Part shown: one piece after another, positions 12,701 through 24,241 of the stretch
How positions within the stretch are numbered: position 1 is the first letter of the stretch
How the letters are laid out: every line of letters begins with the position of its first letter
Assembly (NCBI GenBank): GCA_963969395.1
Contig: OZ017799.1
Coordinates: forward strand, 4,590,501 to 4,654,500
Reading direction: 5' to 3'
Source of the DNA: Pseudoscleropodium purum
Lineage: Eukaryota; Streptophyta; Bryopsida; Hypnales; Brachytheciaceae
Length of the DNA: 64,000 nucleotides
Notes under the pieces: generated by a model
What the model was told of the DNA's origin: nothing
Database searches by the model: none
What the model saw: only the letters and a program-made list of their open reading frames with translations
Made by a program: the position numbers and the translations under genes

Positions 12701-13902
12701 ACTTGAAATTGACACAAGTTCAATTGTACTTCTTTAGTGATTGATCAATACATATATAGGGATAGATGAAGTCAACATCTATAGCAATTTTTTTTAAACT
12801 TGGAAAAAACACATTGTTGATCATTATATGTGAAAGTATTGAAAACATTACTATATACTATATTACATGCCATATTTCTTAAAGTCAACCTTCTTTCTAG
12901 AATGTACCTATTTGATTGTGCCATCTTTGTATTCACTTTTTCCCTCAAAACTCCGCCAATGTTCAAGATACAAAAGCTTTGCATTTTTTCTATGTCTTTC
13001 TGAAAATGTGTATAAATGCACATAATTGTTGCATGCAAGTGCATCTACTTGCTCCAATTCATACTTCATCAAATAAATTAGGGACTTCCATTTCCTAATT
13101 CATTTTCAATTCCTCTTAGATTATTATTTTTTTTCTCACTGTCAAAATCAATTTATAGTCTCATAGGACTTAACCCTAAAACACCAATTAGACATTATGG
13201 AAATCATCCTTTTCGGTATTGTTGTAAATCATTTGCTTAAAAACCAACCAAGAGCATTAATTGGAAATCAAACTATTATATAAGACCTCTCCTTTTCACA
13301 CAAATTCCAAAGATGAACATGCATCTGCACTTTTGTTTTACTTAGAGAAAGATTCTTTGTCATCCATCAGACATATAATAGCTATAGCAATGTTCCTAGG
13401 TTGAAGGATTAATGGTTGATTTATGATGTACCACATTTGAAGGTTTCTCATAGAAAAGGGTTTTAACCTTGCAAGAGTCACCATTGCAATAGGTCTTTTC
13501 ATTCATCTAAGTCATTTCTTGAATACTTAAAAAATGACCTTATTTATAACCAAATTGATGATAATTGAAATAAAGAATATATTCGTACAATGATTTTGAT
13601 GTCCTTCCACTCACTGTGTCAGTTATGTGCAATTCTTGAGTTGAATGGAGGAAGCAGTCTATAGCTTTCGTCTTTTCCAGAGAGAGAATCGAAGTTGGTC
13701 CGACTCTTTCAATTGATGGAACTGGTGTCTGTACGTTAAGGGTTTATTTTGTTCAAGGTTCTTACTTCAAAGCTCATAAGAGAAGTTAGTGGGAGTGACT
13801 CAAGAACTCCACACTGATTTCCGTTGAAGAGTGGTGAAGGAATCAGTACTCGCTTGCTGTCAATGTGAAGTTCTCTTTCTCAGCTCATAATATAGTGTAC
13901 AT
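12701..13902. other. AT-rich intergenic and upstream region of the esterase gene
   Basis: Nothing recognised up to about 13600; composition then rises toward the coding region and the last 250 bases are likely promoter and leader. A TATA-like string (CATAATATAG) lies about 20 bases before the ATG, too close to act with that start unless an upstream TSS exists. Confidence 0.35.
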
Positions 13903-16540
13903 ATGTTGATTCAACGGATTATGAACGTCCGCATCCAACTTGGGTTCGTGATCGTCATTGTTGTGTTGTTATTGTTGCAAGAACCCCTCAAATCTGTTGA
14001 GTACGTACCAAAACTTACTCAATGGATTGGAAGTTATCAGCCCATAGGAATGGAGCGAGGCAGATCTGGAGAAGCAAGTGCAACATCCAAAGAGTATTTC
14101 CTCCAAAACAGAGTACGTTTGATTTTCTTGATCGAACAGTGAATACTATCATGCAATTGTCTAATTAGAGTCAAGTGGTGCAACGAACATAGACTGAAAC
14201 AAAACTTAATGGCTTCAACGTGGAAAAAAAACCCTAATTAAAGCTGCTAATAAATCCAAGATCTCTCGAGGGAATCACAGTAGAACTCCTTGAGTTTCAG
14301 CAAACTCGTTGAATTCTGAACTTAATCTTTCTTTTCTTGCACTTCATTCCTGTTCTTTTCGGGGAAGAATTGATCGAACGGAAGGTCAGGCGGCAAGCTT
14401 CTGATGAGCTTGATTTCATCAGCATAGCAAGTGGAAGAGACTGCGTCCCTATTTCAATGAATTTTATCTATAGCGAACAGTGACTCTCCATTAGTGTTCA
14501 ACTTTTTACATACAAGGTAGTTTGTTTGCCTCTGAGCATAACTAACCCTTCTGTTAGTGCATGGATGGCATTAGTAGTCTTGGAAACCAGCAGAAGCTTT
14601 GATCAAGGGTACTTCTTTGAAAACAACAGAAGCAGTTGAAAAGTTCAAATCTCATCTTTCCTGTTTCAGGTACCAAGTTCAAATCTCATTGGAAGACATG
14701 AAACGGATATTGGTTGATTCTTACACAATCCTAATCTAATCTCCCTTCGAAATGTTAAAAAATCATTTTGAACTCTTTAGTTGTTGATACTAACCGCCTT
14801 ACTGTAATAAAACTTTCTATTGACTCATATAATTGGGGCATGCCAAACAGTGAATCTGGAACGTGGGCAGCATATCCGCATCCCCAGCCCAATTTTTGCA
14901 AAGTCAACACCACTCCTCACATCTACTGCAACGACCCTAGCGTGATCATCCGATTCTTCGAGGGCTTCAACCTTGAGGTCGCAGAGCTTCAAGATGGCCG
15001 CTTCTCGGTGAGTGATGGAGCATGTACTTATGAAGCTAATCGTTTATACCATCACAAAGCTTTCGAATCTCATTTTACGTAAAGACGAAAATATAACTTA
15101 GGTTTAATGATGATCCAATCTGTAGCTGTTGGAGAGGATATTAAACTGATGACATCCTAATTTGGGTTGGGACTAATTATGTGAATATCGGTACAGGATC
15201 AGAGGAAGCATATGAGTTGGCTGTGGCATACAAATGAATCTTGACCGAATGGACGCTTGCAGGCTGCTAGTTTCGAAAGGAAATATACTTATTTTAGGAG
15301 ACTCCATCAGCTACCAGATCTTCACGACCTTTCTCAACTTCTTGCGAGTCGGTTACTCCCACCATGTTCATAGCGACCATGGATTTGGGCAAGAAGAGGT
15401 TTGTGGAGATGTTCCTAGTGTCAACCACCATCGCCGAAAGGAAACAATAACGATTGGATGGGTGTGGAACCCTTTCCTTCAACTCAATGAAACAGTGCAG
15501 TACTTAGAGGAGTGGAATATCAACACACTGCTTTTCAACACAGGCGCCTAGCTAAGAAATTACTCCTTACTTTAGATCTAAACTACCTGAGATAGAGCGG
15601 GTGTGTGGATAGAACTGAGACTATTCAGTTGGTAATACACATTGATTTATTGAAACATTAAATCACAATTTTTTTGATGAATCATTGGAACATCTCAAGA
15701 ATAAATTTACATTGATTTTATGAGACCCTATTTATTTCTTTAAAAAATTGCAATTATCACTTTGAATTCTTACAGTAGAATTCTTTCATCGTTGCTAGGT
15801 TATTAACTCTCCGGATGCAGGTGCCAAATTTCGAGTGGACAATTTATATCAGCACTCCATCCAAGAATTTGTGGATGTCTTGCAAGCTCGCTACCCTCAC
15901 CTCCTTGTCATTTTCCGAAATACGCCCCCAGGTATGAACTGAATTTTAATGCACCTACAGTATGTGTATATTCATATCGATAGTAAGGCATGAAAATAAT
16001 AAGATGAGGTAAAAATTCTGAAGCACCGTTCTATTGTTGCTTTCTATGCATGAATTGCATGCTTGAAGAAGAAGTATGATCTCATAGGTCAGTGTGAACA
16101 AAGAGCCTGTTGAGAACAGTTCTATTGTCTACAGAGCTAGGTTAGTGAGACATAATTTGGTAGTGTGCCATCCTTGATGCATATTAACTATTGATATTTG
16201 CTACTATTTTGTTGATAGACATGTACTAGGGCACACCAATTGCCAAGATTATCATGGACCCATTGCCTTGCCACAAGAGAAAGAGAGATTGATCTATCTT
16301 TGTAGTGAATTTGCATGCCAAAATCAATTGGTGAGGAAAATCATTGAGAAAGCAAGGTACATCTACATGGATGTGGACACCATGTTAAGCTTGAGACCTG
16401 ATGAGCACATGAAACCTCCAGAAGACTGCTTACATTATGCAATTCCAGGACCTCTGGATGTTGTTTTCCACCTTTTCTATAATATACTTCTTTTGTTTCC
16501 TTACAATTTCGCTTCTGTCTGCACTTCTTATGTAAGGTAA
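13903..16540 (+). pseudogene. PC-esterase / TBL-like SGNH acyl-esterase gene, probably frameshifted
   Basis: Five exons can be followed. Exon 1, 13903-14112, encodes a signal anchor (VIVIVVLLLL), donor AGA|GTACGT. Exon 2 ends at 15007 (donor TCG|GTGAGT) and starts at an uncertain acceptor between 14780 and 14888; it contains SGTWAAYPHPQPNFC, like the TBL G-x-W...C region. Exon 3, 15197-15543, has the GDS nucleophile motif (GDSISYQIF) near 15297. Exon 4 is 15821-15931. Exon 5, 16230-16540, has the catalytic DxxH motif (EDCLHYAIPGPLD) near 16424. The frame joins perfectly at exons 3-4 (NTGAKF) and 4-5 (RNTPPGHTNC). Two oddities: exon 3 needs a one-base shift between SWLWHTNE and DRMDACRL, and its donor is GC, not GT. 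TBL proteins are Golgi polysaccharide O-acetyltransferases or esterases; this divergent member would act in the secretory pathway. Confidence 0.65.
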
Positions 16541-18409
16541 ATATGTGTATTACCAAGCAGATTTGCTATTAGGTACCTTGGAGAATCTATTTGTGAACTC
16601 ATGTATTTTTCAGAGATTGAGAATTTTGAGAGAAGCCATTTGCAAGTAGAATCAAGACATTCCAACAAGAACTGAATTTTTAGTGATTTTTCAAAGTATG
16701 TTGAAATGAAATTGGTAAAGCATCAGTAGACCCATCCTAAACCTCACATTGATGTATCCTCTCCCCAAGTGCCTTGTCATGATCATGCTAAAGGTTTGTT
16801 AAGTGATTGTGGTAATGGGTGTGACATAAATGGGAGGTTCCAATAGATGTTGGAATTTGGTGATTGATAGCATTGGGTTGTTCTACCTTAATGCTAAATG
16901 CACTATTTGGCACACCTATGTTAGGAACTCATCAAGTATTTGTATGTTGGTTTAGATAAATGATTCAATTAAAATATCAAACTAAAATGGGACTTTATTC
17001 TTGTAGCTTTCAAATTTTTTGGGTGATTTTTATTATTGCACAAAATTTTGGGTCTTATTTCTAATTTTTTTTTAGGGATTTCAACAAGCATAACAACCTA
17101 TTGAATTTTTTTCTAATCCAAAAATCAGTCTCTTATTAATCCTAACTTGTATATTGTTATGTAACGCAATGCTTTGAATGGAGAGAGTTGTAGGATTTGT
17201 AGTCATTTCAACTAGTTTCTACTTCATTCTTAGTGCCCTTGTATCCCAAATCATCATATCTACTTTATTCTACTATATCTAAATCTATGCTAGAATCACA
17301 ATATTTGGATGTCATATCACTGAGTTTTGAATTTTGCAAAGTTTGAAATAATAGGATCTTCATGTTTAAATCATTCAATGTCATGAAATACATGCTACTG
17401 TTGTTTACCTTGTTCCAATTACAAATACGACCCAACAAAAACTTTACTTTTTTAATAATCAATAGTCATGTTTATGTACCTATTTTAATAATTTTATCTA
17501 TAGTAACCTTAGTCCTACTTTAAATGTTAGTAGTTTTAATCTTTTCCATATTGCTTGGTGACGATGACACTATATTCAAGATTTGTATTACTTAATCCTT
17601 AAATGACAACCAAATGCTTGCGTAGGTAATCCAAAGAATCATTAGATGGAAGTTGAGGGCAATAAAAGCCCGCTTCAAACTTGTTTTCTTCACTATTCCC
17701 CCAATAGTCTTGTAGAGCCCTCAAATCTCATGAAATTTTCTAATAGTTGGCCGATTTAGTGTTTTCAAGGCCATGAAATCTTTAGTCTTGTACAATCTTC
17801 AAATCTCATGTAATGTTTTTTTTTGTAAAAAAATGGATAGATGGCAAGTAATAAGATGACTAGTTAACCAAAATTAGTTAAGCAAATAGGGGCCATTTAT
17901 GTTAAATAAAAAAATATACATCCAAGTACCCTTACCAATAAATATTATCAATTATTAAATCATTTTTTGAAGAGAGAGAAAAAACTAAATAAAATAGATT
18001 AAACAAGCTCTAATTCAATACTATAGATATAGTCATTATTATTAATAAGTTATTTGGAATTTATTAAATATTTTTTCTTAACTTTTGGTGATCCCTCAAA
18101 TAATCTTAGAAGTTAAATAGTTTTCTTCATTGCATTGGAAAGTAATATTCATGGCTTTCAATGAACTCATTACTTCTCATTGTGCCCCTATTCTATTGTA
18201 AAGTAAGCACAATGAATTTGGATTTGTTGAATTTGGTTCAATTTTCTTTAGATTCAAACAAGAGTCTTATTCATTTTCAAAACATTTGATTTTAAAAAAA
18301 TGATTATTTCTCACCAAAGGTGACCTTAGGCTACACAGTATTCTAGTCTCAACAAGCTTTGTTTCCTCATAACCAAGCTTATGAGGCTAGTAAATTAGTA
18401 ATTGGTTAT
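16541..18409. other. 3' region and AT-rich intergenic
   Basis: The first few hundred bases are probably 3' UTR of the esterase gene. The rest is AT-rich with no recognisable feature. Confidence 0.35.
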
Positions 18410-19354
18410 TTAACCCCTAATTAAAGCATTTATTATGCTTTTTGAGAACATAGCATTTTTGGACAACTCATTAAGAATGGAATTTTTATTTTTTTCTTCA
18501 AAAGTTTTACACAACATGTTCCTAAAGAGTAGCTTTTAGATTCAACAATTTTCATAACTTTTGACTACATGGTTAAAAGGTTATTGTATGATATATAATT
18601 TTCAATGCTCAATGAGTAGCCTATGCAACTTCCAATTTTTTTTTTAAAATCACCTTTTGAAGAAATAAAAATAAAAATTGATTTTGGAGATTTATATGTA
18701 TGTGGAAAGCTTTGAATCATTCCATTTTTATTAATGAGATGAAAGTTATGAGGAGTTTTAGTTTGTTGGTAGTTAATGAATCTTTACTCTAAAATAAACT
18801 TTGAAGTCTTTTATTTAACTCAATTTTCATTATTTAAAAATAATAATAATATCGTAGGATGTAGATTTTTTCATTACAACATTACGACCATTGGATTGGC
18901 AATTTTCAATTTCATAACCAAATTCTTAACAATTTTGTATTTTGAATCGTTTTCTACTTCTTTCTACTTACTACTTTTTTCCTATATATTGTACAATTCA
19001 GAATGATCTGAAAATTTTCAAGCATGTATTCAACTTCCCTTGAAGAATGAATCCAAAGAGTAACCACCATTTTGGAAAAAATTTCATGCAAATATGATCT
19101 TGTGAAGAACAAGTGTTTAGATTTTTACAAGGGAAAAAAAGGATTTTTGTCACTTCAAATGCTAGTATCTTGCAATCTACATGGTGGAAAATTCTCATAA
19201 ATTTTTCTTGCATCTTCTCAAACTATTTTACTATTAGATCCTACAACTCTATGTGTCTAAAAAAGTTTTTTTTCTAAAATTTAGTACTTGCACTAGAAAT
19301 GGCAATTTTGAAGCATTTTTGATAAAAATATAGTCCAAAACATTTAGGAGTTAA
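18410..19354. mobile_element. 0.9-kb TTAA-family element, copy B (inverted)
   Basis: Bounded by TTAA at 18410-18413 and 19351-19354, with ends TTAACCCCTAAT and, reversed, TTAACTCCTAAATG. The interior is the reverse complement of the copies at 9571, 20475 and 53364; for example CTACATGGTTAAAAGGTTATTGT here equals ACAATAACTTTTTAACCATG in copy C. No coding capacity. Confidence 0.7.
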
Positions 19355-20474
19355 ACAAGTAGATCCATAAACAATAAAAAAATTTGGTTTTGAAACTTTA
19401 CAAATATATATATAGTGTATTATAAGAAAGAAAGATTAAGATTCTATGGTTCAAATGTTGATTCTTACAGTTTTCTCCCATCAAATTTTTTTATCCAAAC
19501 ATAGAGATTTTTGTATTTTTTATATTGAAATTGCATAATATGTTATTATTAGGGTTATTTATACATCTATTGCTCATTTCAAATATGAAAAATTGTAATT
19601 GCTATACTATTAAAATTATTTTACCTTGATGAGATTTGCTGAGTAGAAATGTAGCAAAACTTGAAAATGGCACCTAAAATAAGACAAATGATGTGATTAT
19701 TAGATTGAATTCCAAAGTTAAACATCAATTTGTTAATTTTTTCTACTATAGGTTATGCCATATTTTTTGGTAAAACAATTGATAAGCTCATCATTTCCTT
19801 ACTTTGTTCTACTTGCAAAGTTGTTCATAATTATTTTTAATTTAAACAAGTGATATTTTTCATTCTTATCACATTAACATGATTTGAAATCCTCCAACAA
19901 GGTCTAGTCAAAGACAAAAAAAATCGAGGATGCACTTTTATTTGTGGGATTTGAACTAAAGATCTCATAAGTTTTTTTATTTGTAAATAAAATAAAGGTC
20001 TTAGACAACATGAGTTTGCCACAACTCAAATTCCTTTTCCAGTTTGTCTAGCCCTAAAGGCTAAACAATTAGTCCCATTTGTTGAATTCTAGCTCTTCCA
20101 ACTAGCACAATAGTAGGCTTCAAAGTTAATAATACTTTCAACTTGGAGGTTCTTATCATTGGACAATACTTGTTATCATGTAATATACATTATAGAAAAT
20201 TCAGACTCTTTAGAGAGCAAATCTCTCCTAGCAAGATGTGCAAATACAATAAAAAATGAAAAAATATATTTTTCAAAATTTTCTTTCATGAAAATGATTG
20301 AAAAACTTAAACTATATCAAATTGTGATTTTTTTCATTAATTTTTAATTTCCAAAATGTTATTTCCTGTATTTGCACAACTCAATGATATACCTCAATCT
20401 TCTAGAGAATCCAAATTTTCTCTTATGCTCACATTCTTCTACATCTTTCTTAACATTAAAAGTTTTTAGATAAG
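19355..20474. other. AT-rich intergenic
   Basis: No gene, RNA or defined repeat recognised. Confidence 0.4.
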
Positions 20475-21387
20475 TTAACCCTTAAAGTTCCATGACTATT
20501 TTCACCGAAAAAACTCAAAAATTGCCATTTTTAGTATAAGTAGCAACTTTTTGAAAAAAAACTTTTTTTGGCATATGTAAGCATAGGATCTTGTAATATG
20601 GAGTATCAAAAACATGTGGTAAAAATTTCAGACATTTTCATTGCGTGGATTGCAAAATATAAGCATTCAAATTCATTGAAATCATTTTTTTAGCCCTGCA
20701 AAAAGCTAGGTAGTTGCACTTCATAAGCTCACTTTTTTATTAAAAAAATGAACAAAATGATGGTGCTTCTTTGGACTCTTTTTTCTAGACAAGTTTTGTA
20801 CATGCTTGAAAAATTTCAAATCATTTGGAATTGTAAAACATATAGGAAAAAAATAGCAAGTCGATAGTAGTAGACAATGATTCAAAATACTAAATTATTA
20901 AGAATTAAAATATGGAATTGAAAAATGACAATTCCAATGGTTGAAATGTTGTAATAAACCATTGACATCCTAGGATTTTATTTTTTTCCCAAAAATATTG
21001 AAAATTGGGTAAGATAAAGGATTTCAAAGTTTATTTTAGTGTAGAGAATCCATAATTGCCCACTAACAAAAAATCCTCTTAACTTTTGACTCATTGATCA
21101 AAATGGAATGATTAAAAGCTTTCTTTGTATACATAAGTCTAGAAAACCAATTTCAAATTTTGATTTTTGAGGAAAGAGATTTTTTCTAATTTGCCCAAAC
21201 TACCCAATTACAAAAACAAACAAACATATTAGGCCATAACTTTTGATTCCTATTTCCAAATGTCATGAAAGATATTCCTTGTCCACACCTGCTAGTTCCA
21301 ACCTAAAATATGGAAATTTTTGGTCACAACTACCTGCCTAAAATTTCTATATATCCTAAAAACGTAGGCCAGTCTGTTAGGGATTAA
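20475..21387. mobile_element. 0.9-kb TTAA-family element, copy D
   Basis: TTAA at 20475-20478 and 21384-21387. The left end is TTAACCCTTAAAG and the right end, reversed, TTAATCCCTAACAG. The interior from 20500 to about 21180 aligns with copies A and C (AAAAATGAACAAAATGATGG, then CATATAGGAAAAAAATAG); the last 200 bases diverge, so this copy may be recombinant. Confidence 0.6.
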
Positions 21388-22039
21388 ACATACTTGAAAT
21401 GGTATTTGTCTTTATAGTTATCATTTTTGTTAGACATCAAATCTTTTCTTTCCACCTACTAGTATTTAAAAACAAACATGAAGATTACTTTCCTCCTATT
21501 GATTTGAAATCTACTACACCATAAATTGTAACTATTGAATTCTACCCTTTTGCTAAGGATACAAGTTCCTTCATTTTTTACATGATATTTTATTCAATGA
21601 AACTTAGTCCATTTTTTCCAAAACAAAAAAATTATATATTCAAGACCTTGTGGTCTTGAATGTATTTCAATTAAAATTATAAAAGTTTCTTGTATACAAC
21701 ACATAGATGTTATTATAGTAAAAAACTTCTTTTTAAATATCAATACTACCCAAATTACACACTTTTTATTTATTTATTTATTTTTAGAATAATGAATTTT
21801 ATTTTGACAGTATATTAATTCCATACTACAATACTTAGAAGAGATGTTAGATGCATAATAACTTTTAAATTCATTTCAATTATTAGTATAGCGAAATCAT
21901 TTTTCTACTATAACACTACTAGCCCCTTGAGGTCTATATTATAGTCCCAAATTTCTAAATATGAAGATGTATTATAATAAAGGTATGTGTAGAGAAGCTT
22001 AGTGTTCCAAATTGGAATAAACAAGCTAAAGGGTTAAGT
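21388..22039. other. AT-rich intergenic
   Basis: Nothing recognised. Confidence 0.4.
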
Positions 22040-23960
22040 TTGTTTGGGGAGGCTCTTAAATTGGAATATTTTCAACTAATTTCCTAATAGAGCATTGCAA
22101 CCAAAAATAATGAAGAAAATGTTCCTTTGATCCACAAATAATTGTGAATCTCACGCAACAATCTAATTACCAAATTTCATTGCTCGACTTTTAAAGGCCA
22201 TAAAGGTGAAGGAATCTCCCAATTTGTTTTTTATTCTTATTCTTTGTATTTTCTTTATTTTTTGAATCCTCCTTTTCCTAATTAGAACTCCTATAGTTTA
22301 TTTTAATGACTGAGGTTATGCAATTTCCAAATTGGTCTTGACCTAGTACAACTTGACTAGCTTTTAAACTTCCAACTTGGGTTGGATCTTGTCAATTTGA
22401 TTTTTTGTCTTCCATTTAGGGAACCACAATATCTTCTTTCACACATTTAGATCTCACATTCACGATACAACTTGGTTTCATATAATTTTTCTTGCAGCAA
22501 AATTTACAACTTTTACACACTAACTTGGGATTGCTTTTTTTTTTTTTTTATCATCCACAATGCATGTCCTTTAACACAATACTTCGCAAATTAGATTCTA
22601 ATAATTTCCTTGGACTCATTGATGCAGTTCTCTCCAATTAGATTACAAATATTCACACATTAACAAACCCAATTGAAAATTAACACAAAACAATATTCAA
22701 GCTTTATTACTCCAATAACAACTGTTACAAATTTAAACATTCTATATTCCAACTTGGTATGAACTTACAATTAAATGTTATTAGCCAAGTAGTTAACAAT
22801 AAACTTAAATCACACAATTGATCTCCAACTTGGACACTTGATGCTTATAACTATAACACACATATACAAAAATCCAATTTGGTTTCATAGTTTAACATAT
22901 ACACATAATCTGATTCCCAACTTGGACTGAATTGAATACACAAAGACACATCTGAACTTTTCTAACTAGGTTCATAAGTTATTTCCATGTCAATATACAC
23001 TCACTTACAAACTAGAATTCATAAAACATACTTTTCAAATTTACATTCATATCACATTTACAATAGAAAACACCAATTCGGCTAAAAATATTTTCATATG
23101 AATTCAGATTGGTGATCAAATCACCATTACAAATTGTCTACTTTAATGCAACTAGGCTTCTTCTGCACAACACTTTAATTTGAATACTTTGCTCATTTAC
23201 ATCTACCCGCATTGGTCCATGGCTAAAATACCAATTTGGTTTCTTCAATCTTCATTGCTAATACTCACACTCAGCATATTACTCCATCTCATTCTTCACC
23301 ATTTCATGCCAAAACTTCCCAACTTGGACATAAATAGCAAAAGATTTCCATCACACATCACCTCATTTCACTAACAATTAGCACTCACATTCAAAACACA
23401 AACACACATGCCAAGAACAAATTTACGCAGCCTGACTAGCTAGAACACGCATTGGATTACTTTGACAGTGGATGATAAACAATTAGGAAAAACGAACCTA
23501 ATACACTTCTTAAACCCCGATAGTTATTAAATCGGGAAGGAAACAACCAATTGCAAATTGAATGAACTTCCAATTTAGCCAATGTAAACAACCAACTAAG
23601 ACAGATATGACACCTAGTTGGCAACTCCAACACTTGGATCTTCCAATTTAAGCCCAAATTATTGAATTGGAATTGACTTTCAATAAATGACATTGTCACA
23701 ATCCAATAGGACTTCACCCAAATATTAATCTAATTTGGCAAAACATCTATGGATATATACATTCTTTCATTATCCACTTTAGTGTCAAGAAAAACTTGAC
23801 TAGCCAACAAAAAAGACTCCCATTTGGATTTTTTTTAAATGTGACTAAATAACCCAATTGGACACAAAATAAACAACCAAGCAGTCAAAAACAATCCAAT
23901 CAAACACAATTTTTCTATAACATTAACAAAAATATGCTCCAAGTAGGTTATTTACAATAT
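22040..23960. repeat. dispersed repeat dense in CCRAYTYGG motifs, second copy
   Basis: Homologous to 3656-5240 in the same orientation and filled with CCAACTTGG, CCAATTTGG and related forms (for example at about 22370, 22450, 22750, 22830, 22870, 22920, 23230, 23320). It is more AT-rich than the first copy, whose motifs more often contain CpG (CCGACTCGG), as if this copy had lost CpG by deamination. No ORF is shared by both copies. Confidence 0.6.
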
Positions 23961-24055
23961 ATTTGTACTAAGTGTTAGGAATGATTTTTGGAATGTGAAT
24001 CTAGTCCAAAAGTAGGTCTAAATTTGTTCCTAAGACCCTAAGTAACAATGCTTTT

Positions 24056-24241
24056 TAATGTCCAAAATGATGGTTACTTTTTGGATTCATTCTTCAAGGA
24101 AAGTTGGATACATGCCTGAAAATTTTCAAAACATTTGGAATTGTTTAACACATAGGAAAAAAATAGTAAGTGGAAAGAAGTAGATGATGATTCAAAATAC
24201 AAAATTGTTAAGAATTTGGTTATGAAATTGAAAAATGCCAA
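24056..24241. repeat. fragment of the 0.9-kb TTAA family
   Basis: AATGTCCAAAATGATGGTTA through AATTGAAAAATGCCA matches the interior of the copies at 9571 and 53364 (compare 53637-53823). Both ends of the element are missing. Confidence 0.6.
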
